Shown here: positions 49,273-64,000 of the stretch, one piece after another
Position numbering within the stretch: the first letter of the stretch is position 1
Layout: every line of letters starts with the position of its first letter
Origin: an uncultured Clostridia bacterium
Lineage (GTDB): Bacteria; Bacillota; Clostridia; Oscillospirales; Ruminococcaceae
Direction of reading: 5' to 3'
Assembly: GCA_947630555.1 (NCBI GenBank)
Contig: CANRIA010000004.1
Location: 25,590 to 89,589, forward strand
DNA length: 64,000 nt
Position numbers and translations under genes: made by a program
The notes under the pieces: generated by a model
The model's input: only the letters and a program-made list of their open reading frames with translations
What the model was told of the DNA's origin: nothing
The model's database searches: none

Positions 49273-50799
49273 ATGTTTGCAAAAATAAACAGCATAGGGC
49301 TTCTGGGGCTTAACGCATACCCCGTGTATGTTGAGATAGAAGCTAGCAGGGGACTTGAAAGCCTTGATATTGTAGGTCTTGCGGACGTGGCTGTAAAAGA
49401 GAGCCGCGAGAGGATAAAAAGCGCGTTTCGCTCAACGCAGATACCTTTCCCGAAGCAGAGGATAATGATAAATCTTGCGCCTGCCGATGTGAAAAAATCG
49501 GGCTCGGTGCATGACCTTTCCATTGCGGCGGCGATAATGACCGCGCAGGGGCTTTTTTCAGAGAGCAGGGTGGAAAAATCGGCGTTTATAGGAGAAGTAT
49601 CGCTGGGCGGCGAGATAAGGGGCGTAAACGGCGTTCTGCCGATGACCATTCTTGCCAAAAGCATAGGCATGACGGAAATTTATGTTCCTGCCGCAAACGC
49701 ATTTGAAGCATCTGTAGTTGAAGATATAAAGGTATACGGCGTGAGCTCTTTAGGCGAGCTGGTCATGCACCTTTGCGGTAAAGTATCGCTGAAGCCTATG
49801 GATAAGTATGAGGCGAATGATACCGACTATTATTCAGACCTTGATTTTGCAGATGTAAAGGGTCAGCAGACGGCAAAAAAGGCTTTGGAGATAGCAGCGT
49901 GCGGCGGTCACAACGTGCTTATGGTGGGCGCGCCCGGCGCAGGCAAAAGTATGCTGGCAAAGAGAATGCCTTCGATACTGCCGAAGATGACATTTGAAGA
50001 AAGCATAGAAACCACTAATATTCACAGCATTTCGGGAATACTAGACCCCAAAACGCCGCTGATAACCAAAAGACCGTTCCGTTCGCCGCACCACACAATT
50101 TCGCCTGCCGGCTTAAGCGGAGGGGGCTCTGTGCCGCGCCCGGGGGAGATCTCGCTTGCGCACAACGGACTGCTGTTTTTAGATGAACTTGCGGAATTTT
50201 CACGCGCAACGCTGGAGATACTCCGCCAGCCGCTTGAAGATCAGAAAGTTACCATTTCAAGAGTGTCTGGCAGCATAACCTACCCGTGCTCTATAATGCT
50301 GATAGCCGCCATGAACCCCTGCCCCTGCGGTTATTACGGGCACCCGACGAAAAAGTGCATATGCACGCAAAAACAGGTGGCGAACTATCTTTCAAAGGTC
50401 AGCGGCCCTGTGCTTGACAGATTTGACATACATATTGAAGTTGCACCTGTAGACTATGACGACCTTTCATCATCGGCAAAAGAAGAAAGCTCGGCTGCGA
50501 TTCGCGAACGTGTACAGAAGGCGCGCGAGATACAAAACAGACGTTACAAGGGCACTAGCATAACCTGCAATGCGAGGATAACTTCGGATATTCTGCATGA
50601 GGTTTGCCCTGTTACGGAAGACGGCAGTGAACTGCTCAAAAATGTGTTTGACAAGCTGGGGCTTTCGGCAAGGGCTTATGACAGAATACTGAAAGTTGCG
50701 CGCACCATTGCGGACATGGAGGGCAGAGATGTTATTGAAAAAGATCACATAGCACAGGCTGTTCAGTACAGAAGCCTTGACCGAAAATACTGGAATTAA
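49273..50799 (+). CDS. YifB/ComM family Mg-chelatase-like AAA ATPase
   Basis: SRGLESLDIVGLADVAVKESRERIKSA, GAPGAGKSMLAKRMPSILP, MNPCPCGYYG. Confidence 0.95.
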   Translation: MFAKINSIGLLGLNAYPVYVEIEASRGLESLDIVGLADVAVKESRERIKSAFRSTQIPFPKQRIMINLAPADVKKSGSVHDLSIAAAIMTAQGLFSESRVEKSAFIGEVSLGGEIRGVNGVLPMTILAKSIGMTEIYVPAANAFEASVVEDIKVYGVSSLGELVMHLCGKVSLKPMDKYEANDTDYYSDLDFADVKGQQTAKKALEIAACGGHNVLMVGAPGAGKSMLAKRMPSILPKMTFEESIETTNIHSISGILDPKTPLITKRPFRSPHHTISPAGLSGGGSVPRPGEISLAHNGLLFLDELAEFSRATLEILRQPLEDQKVTISRVSGSITYPCSIMLIAAMNPCPCGYYGHPTKKCICTQKQVANYLSKVSGPVLDRFDIHIEVAPVDYDDLSSSAKEESSAAIRERVQKAREIQNRRYKGTSITCNARITSDILHEVCPVTEDGSELLKNVFDKLGLSARAYDRILKVARTIADMEGRDVIEKDHIAQAVQYRSLDRKYWN

Positions 50800-50862
50800 G
50801 AAAATCATATAATCAATTTACGAAAATTTTACAAAATTGTGATTGTGCAAAATTTCTATGCG

Positions 50863-50897
50863 GCCATACTTTCCGAGAGGGAAATATGGTCGTTTTG
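50863..50897 (+). terminator. yifB terminator
   Basis: GGCCATA.TTTCC / GGAAATATGGTC stem followed by GTTTTG. Confidence 0.6.
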
Positions 50898-50928
50898 CTA
50901 ATTCGGCGAAAAATCATCTCTTTATTGC

Positions 50929-50957
50929 TTGACTTGAAATGGGTATTATTATATAAT
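50929..50957 (+). promoter_or_regulatory. rpoBC promoter
   Basis: TTGACT, 17-nt spacer, TATAAT. Confidence 0.8.
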
Positions 50958-51048
50958 TGTACAATGTATCATAATGGAAAATTAGCACCTTGCGGTGAAA
51001 ATATGCCGCGGTCTAAACCATAAATCTAATGTAAGGAGTGATCAGCCT

Positions 51049-54000
51049 ATGGTGAATGTCAAGGACGTAACACTTGGCAAGAATGTGCGAAAAAGCTTCG
51101 CTAAGATCAACGAGGTACTTGAAATGCCCAACCTTATCGAAGTGCAGAAAAATTCGTACAATTGGTTTATTACGGAAGGTCTGAGGGAGGTATTCCGCGA
51201 TATGCCCGTTATATCGGACTATAACGGCACTTTTGAGCTTACCTTTACAGGATTCCGTTTTGATGACAAGCTGAAGTATACCATAGCAGAGTGCAAGGAG
51301 CGCGACGTTACCTATGCCGCAAAACTTATGGTGGAAACACAGCTGAGAAACACCGAAACGGGCAGCCTTATCAAGTCGGAAGTATTCATGGGAGATTTCC
51401 CTCTGATGACCGACAGCGGCACGTTCGTTATAAACGGTGCGGAGCGTGTTGTGGTATCGCAGCTGGTGCGTTCGCCGGGCGTGTATTTTTCGTGCGACAA
51501 GGATAAGTCGGGAACGGATTTGTTCAAGTCGCAGATAATACCTAACAGAGGCGCATGGCTTGAATATGAAATGGATGCCAACCGCTGCACCTGGGTGCGT
51601 ATAGACAAAAACAGAAAGATACCCCTTACCGTATTTATAAGAGCGCTGGGTTACGGTTCTAATGAAGAGATAGCAGAGCTTTTCGGCAACGATGAAAGGC
51701 TGGAGCAGACCATTTTGCAGCGTGATGCTGAGATATATCCCGATTCTGAAACTTTCCGCAACGAGGCTTTGCTGGAGATATACAGAAAGCTTCGTCCGGG
51801 TGAACCGCCTACGGTCGAAAGCGCTCAGACACACCTTAACAATCTGTTCTTTGATGCCAAGAGATATGACCTTTGCAGGTTCGGAAGATATAAGTACAAC
51901 AAAAAACTCGGCATTGCGCAAAGGCTTGCAGGCAAAAAGCTTTCAAGACCCGTTGTAAACAGCATGACGGGCGAACTTATGGCTGATGCAGGCGATACCG
52001 TTGACAAAAAGCTCGCGCAGGAGATAGAGCAGGCAGGCGTTATGGAGGCGTATGTAAACGTTGAAGTAAAGGAATACTACCCCAACGCCGCAGGTGAGCT
52101 TGTACTGAAAACAGAAACCAAGGAAGTAAAGATAATAGGCAACGGCATGGTCGATATAAACGGCTATGTTGAGGGCGACCTTGAACCTTACGGAATAAAT
52201 GAAAAGGTATCATTCCCGGTGCTGAAAGAGATACTTGAAAACACCGAGGCGGACGAGCTTATAGATGAGATAAAGAAACGTGCCGATGACCTTGTTCCTA
52301 AGCACATAACCGTTGATGATATTATTGCTTCTATCTCTTATTATCTCAATCTTATCGACGGCGTGGGAGATGTTGACGACATAGACCACCTTGGCAACAG
52401 ACGTATAAGATGCGTGGGCGAGCTTTTGCAGAACCAGTTCAGGATAGGCTTTACCAGAATGGAAAAGGTAGTGCGCGAAAGAATGAACATTCAGGCGCAG
52501 GATGCTGTTTCTCTGACACCGGCTTCTCTTATAAACATCAAGCCGATAACCGCCGCTATAAAGGAATTTTTCGGATCTTCGCCGCTTTCGCAGTTTATGG
52601 ATCAGACAAACCCCCTTGCGGAGCTTACGCATAAGAGAAGACTTTCGGCACTTGGCCCCGGCGGTCTCTCGCGCGATAGAGCAGGATTTGAGGTTCGTGA
52701 CGTACACTATTCTCACTATGGAAGAATGTGCCCGATAGAAACACCGGAAGGCCCTAACATAGGACTTATATCTTATCTTGCTTCGTTTGCAAGGATAAAC
52801 AAGTACGGCTTTATTGAAGCGCCTTACCGCCGTGTTGACAAGGATACGGGCGTAGTTACCGACGAAGTTGTCTATATGACAGCCGATACCGAAGATAACT
52901 ACATGATAGCGCAGGCTAACGAACCGCTTACCGAGGACGGCAAATTTGCAAACGACAAGGTAAAGGGTCGTTTCCGTGACCAGATACTTGAAATAGACAA
53001 AAACAAGATAGACTTCATGGACGTATCGCCGAAGATGGTCGTTTCAGTTGCTACTGCTATGATACCGTTTTTGGAAAACGACGATGCTAACCGTGCTCTT
53101 ATGGGCTCTAACATGCAAAGGCAGGCAGTGCCTCTGCTGAAGACCGAAGCGCCTATAGTAGGCACAGGCATGGAGTATAAAGCGTGCCTCGATTCGGGCG
53201 TTGCAGTGGTTTCTACCGCGGCAGGCATTGTTGAGAGCGTAAGCGCTGACAAGATAGTAGTACGCGAGGACAGCGGCGAACAGCACACCTATGACCTTAT
53301 CAAGTTCAAAAGGTCTAACGCAGGCACCTGCACCAACCAGAGACCTATTGTTGACAAGGGCGAGAGGATAGAGGCTCATCAGGTAATAGCCGACGGCCCT
53401 GCGACCTGCAACGGCGAAATATCCCTTGGAAAGAATGCTCTTATAGGCTTTATGACATGGGAAGGCTATAACTACGAAGATGCTGTTCTGCTGAACGAGA
53501 ACCTTGTAAAGCAGGATAAGTATACATCTATTCATATTGAAGAATATGAGATAGAGTGCCGCGATACAAAGCTTGGCGCGGAAGAAATAACAAGAGATAT
53601 ACCGAATGTTGGCGCAGAAGCGCTGAAAGACCTTGACGAGAACGGTATAATAAGAATAGGCGCTGAGGTAAGAGCAGGTGATATTCTTGTAGGCAAGGTA
53701 ACGCCTAAGGGCGAAACAGAGCTTACCGCTGAAGAAAGACTGCTGCGAGCGGTGTTCGGCGAGAAGGCAAGAGAAGTAAGAGACAGCTCTCTTAAAGTGC
53801 CGCACGGCGAGGCAGGCGTTATAATTGATGTTAAGATATTTACAAGAGATAACTGCGACGAGCTTGCACCCGGCGTTAACAAGCTGGTAAGATGCTATAT
53901 AGCGCAGAAGCGTAAAATATCTGTCGGCGACAAAATGGCAGGCCGCCACGGCAACAAGGGCGTTGTTTCACGCATACTGCCGCAGGAGGATATGCCTTTC

Positions 54001-54861
54001 CTTGAAGATGGCACACCGCTTGATATATGCCTTAACCCCCTCGGCGTTCCTTCGCGTATGAATATCGGTCAGGTGCTTGAAGTACATCTCGGCATGGCTG
54101 CAAAGAAACTTGGCTGGAACATCATGACACCTGTATTTGACGGCGCGCATGAGGCTGATATAAGAGAATGCTTCCGCGAAGCAGGTCTGCCCGAAGACGG
54201 CAAGACGGTGCTTTATGACGGAAGAACGGGTGAGAAGTTCGATAACCGCATAACTGTAGGTTATATGTACTATCTTAAACTCCACCACCTTGTTGATGAT
54301 AAGATACACGCGCGTTCTGTAGGCCCTTATTCGCTGGTAACTCAGCAGCCGCTCGGCGGTAAAGCGCAGTTCGGCGGACAAAGATTCGGTGAAATGGAAG
54401 TTTGGGCTCTGGAAGCTTACGGCGCGGCTTACACGCTTCAGGAGATACTGACGGTGAAGTCGGACGACACCGTGGGCAGAGTAAAGACCTATGAAGCTAT
54501 AGTCAAGGGTCAGAATGTGCCTAAGGCTGGCATACCCGAATCGTTTAAGGTACTGATAAAGGAAATGCAGTCGCTTTGCCTTAATATGAAGGTGCTTGAC
54601 GAGAACAACGAGGAGATCGACATAAAGCAGAGCTTTGACGACGATGATATTCCTCCGCGTGAGTCGGTGATAAGCGACGAGGTATCGTTTGTAGATGACG
54701 GCACCGGCGATCAGTATGTTGATGCCGACGATCTTGAAGATCTCGACGACGACGAACTTGAAGAATACGACGTTGCCGACGACGATTATGATGACGACGA
54801 GGACGACGAAGACGAGGACGATTTCCTTTCGGACGAGGACGACGATATTGACGAGGAATAA
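51049..54861 (+). CDS. rpoB: RNA polymerase beta subunit
   Basis: RpoB signatures ([37 protein letters not shown]); start [10 protein letters not shown]; about 55-aa acidic C-terminal tail. Confidence 0.98.
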   Translation: MVNVKDVTLGKNVRKSFAKINEVLEMPNLIEVQKNSYNWFITEGLREVFRDMPVISDYNGTFELTFTGFRFDDKLKYTIAECKERDVTYAAKLMVETQLRNTETGSLIKSEVFMGDFPLMTDSGTFVINGAERVVVSQLVRSPGVYFSCDKDKSGTDLFKSQIIPNRGAWLEYEMDANRCTWVRIDKNRKIPLTVFIRALGYGSNEEIAELFGNDERLEQTILQRDAEIYPDSETFRNEALLEIYRKLRPGEPPTVESAQTHLNNLFFDAKRYDLCRFGRYKYNKKLGIAQRLAGKKLSRPVVNSMTGELMADAGDTVDKKLAQEIEQAGVMEAYVNVEVKEYYPNAAGELVLKTETKEVKIIGNGMVDINGYVEGDLEPYGINEKVSFPVLKEILENTEADELIDEIKKRADDLVPKHITVDDIIASISYYLNLIDGVGDVDDIDHLGNRRIRCVGELLQNQFRIGFTRMEKVVRERMNIQAQDAVSLTPASLINIKPITAAIKEFFGSSPLSQFMDQTNPLAELTHKRRLSALGPGGLSRDRAGFEVRDVHYSHYGRMCPIETPEGPNIGLISYLASFARINKYGFIEAPYRRVDKDTGVVTDEVVYMTADTEDNYMIAQANEPLTEDGKFANDKVKGRFRDQILEIDKNKIDFMDVSPKMVVSVATAMIPFLENDDANRALMGSNMQRQAVPLLKTEAPIVGTGMEYKACLDSGVAVVSTAAGIVESVSADKIVVREDSGEQHTYDLIKFKRSNAGTCTNQRPIVDKGERIEAHQVIADGPATCNGEISLGKNALIGFMTWEGYNYEDAVLLNENLVKQDKYTSIHIEEYEIECRDTKLGAEEITRDIPNVGAEALKDLDENGIIRIGAEVRAGDILVGKVTPKGETELTAEERLLRAVFGEKAREVRDSSLKVPHGEAGVIIDVKIFTRDNCDELAPGVNKLVRCYIAQKRKISVGDKMAGRHGNKGVVSRILPQEDMPFLEDGTPLDICLNPLGVPSRMNIGQVLEVHLGMAAKKLGWNIMTPVFDGAHEADIRECFREAGLPEDGKTVLYDGRTGEKFDNRITVGYMYYLKLHHLVDDKIHARSVGPYSLVTQQPLGGKAQFGGQRFGEMEVWALEAYGAAYTLQEILTVKSDDTVGRVKTYEAIVKGQNVPKAGIPESFKVLIKEMQSLCLNMKVLDENNEEIDIKQSFDDDDIPPRESVISDEVSFVDDGTGDQYVDADDLEDLDDDELEEYDVADDDYDDDEDDEDEDDFLSDEDDDIDEE

Positions 54862-54914
54862 TATCATAAGCACGACGTTATGTCGATGATCAGATCAGAA
54901 AGAGGGTTCGCAAT

Positions 54915-58988
<4,074 letters not shown>

Positions 58989-58999
58989 AAACTAAGGCT

Positions 59000-59036
59000 A
59001 GGGGGCGTTCATCATGCGGTGAGCGCCCCGTTTTTT
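59000..59036 (+). terminator. rpoC terminator
   Basis: GGGGCG...CGCCCC followed by GTTTTTT. Confidence 0.8.
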
Positions 59037-59102
59037 ACATATTTGTGCAAGGTGAGGGCTATAAAATTTGCATTTTTATGCAGGTTTTCGAGAATAAATA
59101 TA

Positions 59103-59131
59103 TTGACAAAAGCCCAAAACTATTATATAAT
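59103..59131 (+). promoter_or_regulatory. Consensus promoter of the str operon
   Basis: TTGACA, 17-nt spacer, TATAAT. Confidence 0.9.
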
Positions 59132-59205
59132 AATAGGGTATGCTGACGTATTGTCTGCTTTTGCAGGCAAGGTGCGCATAAATTTTTTAGGAAAGGAGAG
59201 AAATT

Positions 59206-59631
59206 ATGCCGACCTTTAATCAGTTGGTTCGTAAGGGAAGAGACGTACTCGCAGTAAAGTCTACCGCACCTGCACTCCAGAAGGGCTATAACTCAAAGAA
59301 GAAGATAGCTATCGACCAGAGCTGCCCCCAAAAGAGAGGCGTTTGCACAGCGGTAAGAACTGCTACGCCGAAGAAGCCTAACTCTGCTATGCGTAAAATT
59401 GCCAGAGTAAGACTTACCAACGGCAACGAGGTGACGGCGTATATCCCGGGTATAGGTCATAACCTTCAGGAGCACTCTGTTGTTCTTATCAGAGGCGGAC
59501 GTGTAAAGGACCTCCCCGGTGTGCGTTATCACATCATAAGAGGAACGCTTGATGCTCAGGGCGTTGCCAAGAGAATGCAGGCACGTTCCAAGTACGGTGC
59601 AAAGAGACCCAAGGCAGGAGCAGCCAAGTAA
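59206..59631 (+). CDS. rpsL: Ribosomal protein S12
   Basis: [30 protein letters not shown]. Confidence 0.98.
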   Translation: MPTFNQLVRKGRDVLAVKSTAPALQKGYNSKKKIAIDQSCPQKRGVCTAVRTATPKKPNSAMRKIARVRLTNGNEVTAYIPGIGHNLQEHSVVLIRGGRVKDLPGVRYHIIRGTLDAQGVAKRMQARSKYGAKRPKAGAAK

Positions 59632-59816
59632 AAAGCTCAAAGAAAAATCATGAGAAACTCATTGCCGCGTTAAAAGCGCGGAGACCACAGTGAATGTGGA
59701 GTGTTGATATATATTGACCTCTGCAAGCGCTGACGGGGCGGCTATAAGCAGAAAAGGGCTGTGAGGAGCCGAGCGAGTACCTATGAATTCATCATTTAAT
59801 GAAGGAGGGAATTATA

Positions 59817-60287
59817 GTGCCTAGAAGAGGTAAAGTTGCAAAGAGAGACGTTCTGCTCGATCCTGTATACAATTCAAAGCTCGTTACAAGACTTGTAAAC
59901 AACATAATGCTCGACGGCAAGAAGGGCGTTGCACAAAAGATAGTTTACGGCGCATTCGAGATAGTTGAGGAAAAGTCGGGCAAGCCTGCTCTTGAAATGT
60001 TTGAGGCAGCTATGGAAAACATCATGCCCAGCCTTGAAGTAAAGGCACGCCGTGTAGGCGGTGCAACATATCAGGTACCTATGGAGGTGCGTCCCGAAAG
60101 ACGTCAGACCTTGGGACTGAGATGGATAACCAAGTATGCGCGTCTGAGAAACGAGCAGACAATGAAAGAAAGACTGGCAAACGAGATACTCGATGCCGTT
60201 AACGGTGTCGGCGGCTCAGTCAAGAAACGTGAGGATACTCACAAAATGGCAGAAGCCAACAAGGCTTTCGCACACTACAGATGGTAA
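59817..60287 (+). CDS. rpsG: Ribosomal protein S7 (GTG start)
   Basis: [40 protein letters not shown]. Confidence 0.97.
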   Translation: MPRRGKVAKRDVLLDPVYNSKLVTRLVNNIMLDGKKGVAQKIVYGAFEIVEEKSGKPALEMFEAAMENIMPSLEVKARRVGGATYQVPMEVRPERRQTLGLRWITKYARLRNEQTMKERLANEILDAVNGVGGSVKKREDTHKMAEANKAFAHYRW

Positions 60288-60302
60288 TAACAGGAGGAAA
60301 CT

Positions 60303-62390
60303 ATGGCAAGAGAGTGTTCATTGCAGAATACCAGAAATATCGGTATTATGGCGCACATCGATGCCGGTAAGACTACTACTACCGAACGTATCCTGTTTTA
60401 TACCGGTATCAATCATAAAATAGGTGAAACACACGACGGCGCTGCCACCATGGACTGGATGGAGCAGGAGCAGGAAAGAGGTATAACAATTACTTCGGCT
60501 GCTACCACCTGCTACTGGAAAGGTCACAGACTGAACATAATAGATACTCCGGGTCACGTTGACTTTACTGTTGAAGTTGAACGTTCGCTCAGAGTTCTTG
60601 ACGGTTCGGTAACGGTGCTTTGCGCTAAGGGCGGTGTTGAACCGCAGACTGAAACGGTTTGGCGTCAGGCTGATAACTATAAAGTCCCCAGACTTGTCTA
60701 TGTAAACAAAATGGACATTATGGGCGCTGACTTTTACAGAGTTCTTGAAATGCTTCACACCAGACTGAAATGCAACGCTGTTCCCATACAGCTCCCTATC
60801 GGCTCGGAAGATACTTTTAAGGGTATCATAGACCTGGTTGAGATGAAAGCGTATGTTTATTACGATGACCTCGGCAAGGATATAAGAGTTGAAGAGATAC
60901 CCGAGGATATGAAAGAGCTTGCTGAGAAATATCACGGCGAAATGGTAGAGCACGTTGCAGAGCAGGACGAGGCTCTTATGGAAAAATACTTTGAAGAAGG
61001 TACGCTTTCTATAGACGAGATAAAGACCTGCATAAGAAAATCTACTATTGCTAATACAATGGTACCCGTTACCTGCGGTACTTCGTACAGAAACAAGGGC
61101 GTGCAGAAGCTGCTCGATGCTATAATCGACTATATGCCTGCTCCTACCGATGTACCCGATATAAAGGGCGTAAACCCCGAAACAGGCGAGGAGTGCACAA
61201 GACCGTCTTCCGACGATGCACCGTTTGCAGCTTTGGCATTCAAGATAGCTACAGACCCGTTTGTTGGTAAACTGTGCTTCTTCAGAGTTTATTCGGGCGT
61301 GCTTGATGCAGGCAGCGGCGTTTATAACGCTACTAAAGATAAAGAGGAAAGAATAGGACGTATAGTTCAGATGCACTCAAACCACAGAAAGGATATCGAA
61401 AGAGTTTATTCGGGAGATATTGCTGCTGCGGTAGGTCTGAAAAATACCACCACCGGCGATACGCTGTGTGATGAGAAAAATCCCGTTATCCTCGAATCTA
61501 TGGAGTTCCCCGAGCCTGTTATCCAGCTGGCTATCGAGCCTAAGACCAAAGCAGGTCAGGAGAAGATGGGCATCGCGCTTTCAAAGCTTGCAGAAGAAGA
61601 CCCGACCTTCAGAACATGGACAGACGAAGAAACAGGTCAGACCATTATTGCAGGTATGGGCGAACTTCACCTTGAAATAATCGTTGACAGAATGCTGCGT
61701 GAGTTCAAGGTAGAGGCAAACGTAGGCGCACCGCAGGTAGCTTATAAGGAAACTATCACAAAAATGGCTGACGTTGACCACAAGTACGCCAGACAGTCAG
61801 GCGGTAAAGGTCAGTACGGTCATGTTAAGATCAAGGTAGAGCCTAACGAATCCGGCAAGGGCTATGAGTTTATAAACTCGGTTGTCGGCGGCGCTATCCC
61901 CAAGGAATATATCCCTGCTGTTGACAAGGGTATTCAGGGAGCTATGAAAGCAGGCGTTCTGGCAGGCTATCAGGTAGTTGACGTAAAGGTAACTCTTTAC
62001 GACGGCTCTTACCACGAAGTTGACTCGTCCGAAATGGCATTCTCTATCGCAGGTTCTATGGCGTTCAAAGAGGCCATGAGAAAGGGCGCGGCAGTTATAC
62101 TCGAGCCTATAATGAAAGTTTCGGTATTCGTTCCCGAAGACTTTATGGGCACGGTAATAGGCGACCTTAACTCAAGGCGCGGTCAGATCCTCGGTCAGGA
62201 AGTAAACAACGGTACAGCGCAGGTAGACTCGCTCGTTCCGCTTTCCGAAATGTTCGGTTACTCAAACGACCTCAGATCCAAAACGCAGGGCAGAGGCAAC
62301 TATACTATGGAGCCGCACAGCTATACGCAGGTTCCTAAGAACATCGCGGAGAAGATAATCTCTACGAGAAATAAGGGCGACGAAGAATAA
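60303..62390 (+). CDS. fusA: Elongation factor G
   Basis: [41 protein letters not shown]. Confidence 0.98.
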   Translation: MARECSLQNTRNIGIMAHIDAGKTTTTERILFYTGINHKIGETHDGAATMDWMEQEQERGITITSAATTCYWKGHRLNIIDTPGHVDFTVEVERSLRVLDGSVTVLCAKGGVEPQTETVWRQADNYKVPRLVYVNKMDIMGADFYRVLEMLHTRLKCNAVPIQLPIGSEDTFKGIIDLVEMKAYVYYDDLGKDIRVEEIPEDMKELAEKYHGEMVEHVAEQDEALMEKYFEEGTLSIDEIKTCIRKSTIANTMVPVTCGTSYRNKGVQKLLDAIIDYMPAPTDVPDIKGVNPETGEECTRPSSDDAPFAALAFKIATDPFVGKLCFFRVYSGVLDAGSGVYNATKDKEERIGRIVQMHSNHRKDIERVYSGDIAAAVGLKNTTTGDTLCDEKNPVILESMEFPEPVIQLAIEPKTKAGQEKMGIALSKLAEEDPTFRTWTDEETGQTIIAGMGELHLEIIVDRMLREFKVEANVGAPQVAYKETITKMADVDHKYARQSGGKGQYGHVKIKVEPNESGKGYEFINSVVGGAIPKEYIPAVDKGIQGAMKAGVLAGYQVVDVKVTLYDGSYHEVDSSEMAFSIAGSMAFKEAMRKGAAVILEPIMKVSVFVPEDFMGTVIGDLNSRRGQILGQEVNNGTAQVDSLVPLSEMFGYSNDLRSKTQGRGNYTMEPHSYTQVPKNIAEKIISTRNKGDEE

Positions 62391-62404
62391 TTTTCAATTC
62401 GGAC

Positions 62405-62433
62405 TTGCTTTTTGTAAATCAATCTGTTATAAT
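62405..62433 (+). promoter_or_regulatory. tuf promoter
   Basis: TTGCTT, 17-nt spacer, TATAAT. Confidence 0.75.
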
Positions 62434-62492
62434 GTAGATAATGTATTTTATCGACAGAGATCATAAACTTGAAATTTAAGGAGGAAAATCCA

Positions 62493-63695
62493 ATGGCAAA
62501 GGCAAAATTTGAACGTACCAAGCCGCACGTTAATATTGGTACTATCGGTCACGTTGACCACGGCAAGACTACTCTTACCGCAGCTATCACAAAGGTTCTC
62601 GCTATGCAGGGCCTTGCAGAGAAGAAGGACTATGCCAACATCGACTCTGCTCCCGAAGAGAGAGAAAGAGGTATAACGATCAACACCGCTCACGTTGAGT
62701 ATGAGACCAAGAACCGTCACTATGCTCACGTTGACTGCCCGGGTCACGCCGACTATGTAAAGAACATGATCACCGGTGCTGCTCAGATGGACGGCGCAAT
62801 ACTTGTTGTTGCTGCTTCTGACGGCCCTATGGCTCAGACAAGAGAGCACATACTGCTCGCTCGTCAGGTTGGCGTTCCTGCAATCGTTGTATTTATGAAC
62901 AAGGCTGACCAGGTTGACGACGACGAACTTCTCGAACTCGTTGAAATGGACATCAGAGAACTGCTTGACAAGTATGAATTCCCCGGCGATGATACTCCTA
63001 TCATCAAGGGTTCTGCTCTCCAGGCTCTTGAATCCGATTCCAACGATCCTACCGATCCCGTATATGCTCCTATCGTTGAGCTTATGGATGCTGTTGACAG
63101 CTTCATTCCTACCCCCGACCGTAAGTCCGACCTTCCGTTCCTTATGCCTGTTGAGGAAGTATTCACCATCACAGGCCGTGGTACTGTTGCTACCGGCAGA
63201 GTTGAGAGAGGTCAGCTCAACAACGGCGACGAAGTTGAGATAATCGGTCTTACCGACGAGAGAAAGAAGACCGTTGTTACAGGTATCGAAATGTTCAGAA
63301 AGATACTCGACTACGCTGAAGCAGGCGACAACATAGGCGCACTTCTCCGTGGTATCCAGAGAACCGAGATCGAAAGAGGTCAGGTACTCTGCAAGCCGGG
63401 TTCTATTCACCCCCACACCAAGTTCAGAGGTCAGGTTTACGTTCTGAAGAAGGAAGAGGGCGGACGTCATACTCCTTTCTTCAACAATTACAGACCGCAG
63501 TTCTATTTCAGAACTACCGACGTTACCGGCGTTATCACTCTTCCTGCTGACAAGGAAATGTGCATGCCCGGCGACAACGTTGAAATGGACGTTGAGCTTA
63601 TCCAGCCGATAGCTATCGAAGAGGGACTTCGTTTCGCTATCCGTGAGGGCGGCAGAACAGTTGGTTCAGGCGTTGTTATCGCTATCAACGAATAA
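62493..63695 (+). CDS. tuf: Elongation factor Tu
   Basis: [33 protein letters not shown]. Confidence 0.98.
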   Translation: MAKAKFERTKPHVNIGTIGHVDHGKTTLTAAITKVLAMQGLAEKKDYANIDSAPEERERGITINTAHVEYETKNRHYAHVDCPGHADYVKNMITGAAQMDGAILVVAASDGPMAQTREHILLARQVGVPAIVVFMNKADQVDDDELLELVEMDIRELLDKYEFPGDDTPIIKGSALQALESDSNDPTDPVYAPIVELMDAVDSFIPTPDRKSDLPFLMPVEEVFTITGRGTVATGRVERGQLNNGDEVEIIGLTDERKKTVVTGIEMFRKILDYAEAGDNIGALLRGIQRTEIERGQVLCKPGSIHPHTKFRGQVYVLKKEEGGRHTPFFNNYRPQFYFRTTDVTGVITLPADKEMCMPGDNVEMDVELIQPIAIEEGLRFAIREGGRTVGSGVVIAINE

Positions 63696-63710
63696 TTTTG
63701 CTGATTGATC

Positions 63711-63747
63711 TAAACGCAGTGTGATGAAAGTCGCACTGCGTTTTTAT
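63711..63747 (+). terminator. tuf terminator
   Basis: AAACGCAGTG...CACTGCGTTTTT. Confidence 0.85.
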
Positions 63748-63825
63748 TTTCCTCTTGAAAATATTCAACGAATATGATATAATGATATAAATTGAGAGTT
63801 ATCAACACTGACGTCATTTCACTTT

Positions 63826-64000
63826 GCGCAAAAGTTTTAGTCCTTGTCAAGAAAAGAAAAGTTTTCGGTCAAGCCTTTTTCAAAAGGCTTGCAGGGTGTG
63901 GGGCAGAGCCCCACAAAACACAGCGTGCGCTCTGCAAGAGGTGAATTAGAAAACAGTTCGGTGAACTGTTTTCTAAGAGGAGAGGCTCTGCAAGAGAGAG
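63826..64000. repeat. Dispersed multi-hairpin element, copy 2 (truncated by window end)
   Basis: Hairpins 63871-63890, 63898-63914, 63946-63976, 63978-64000+; colinear with 24342-24549. Confidence 0.85.

Noticed and set aside
53044-54873. Two 301-aa ORFs antisense to rpoB
   Set aside because: Antisense shadows; no RBS and composition typical of reversed coding DNA.
60318-61376. 352-aa ORF antisense to fusA
   Set aside because: Antisense shadow of a highly conserved gene.
62448-63470. 340-aa ORF antisense to tuf
   Set aside because: Mirror ORF created by the strong codon bias of tuf; the sense frame is unambiguous EF-Tu.

Overview
This 64 kb window looks like a chromosomal segment of a low-to-mid GC Clostridia genome. 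I infer an Oscillospiraceae/Ruminococcaceae-like host from gene content. It holds about 50 supported protein genes and no rRNA, tRNA or CRISPR array that I can see. Main blocks: clpB with an RHH-type gene; a YloU/YloV-like pair; a complete gerA-type germination operon divergent from DUF421/DUF4363 genes; an orphan sugar-binding lipoprotein; secDF; nrdR; an FtsX-type ABC transporter with ychF inside it; two paralogous secreted/anchored proteins; gapA; a three-gene dynamin / degenerate-M48 / dynamin operon; potABCD; an LTA synthase; an MntR-like regulator; galK; a phosphohexomutase; yifB/comM; and rpoB-rpoC-rpsL-rpsG-fusA-tuf. Leading candidates for undescribed biology: (1) the operon pairing two different dynamin-like GTPases with an M48-like protein whose zinc ligands are substituted (29621-34564); (2) a dispersed multi-hairpin element at 24342-24549 and 63826-64000+ whose copies differ mainly by compensatory base-pair changes, with an H1-type hairpin recurring in an inverted-repeat element at 29373-29581; (3) two large insertions in RpoC, one with 11 cysteines. 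All family calls come from reading motifs by eye; no searches were run.
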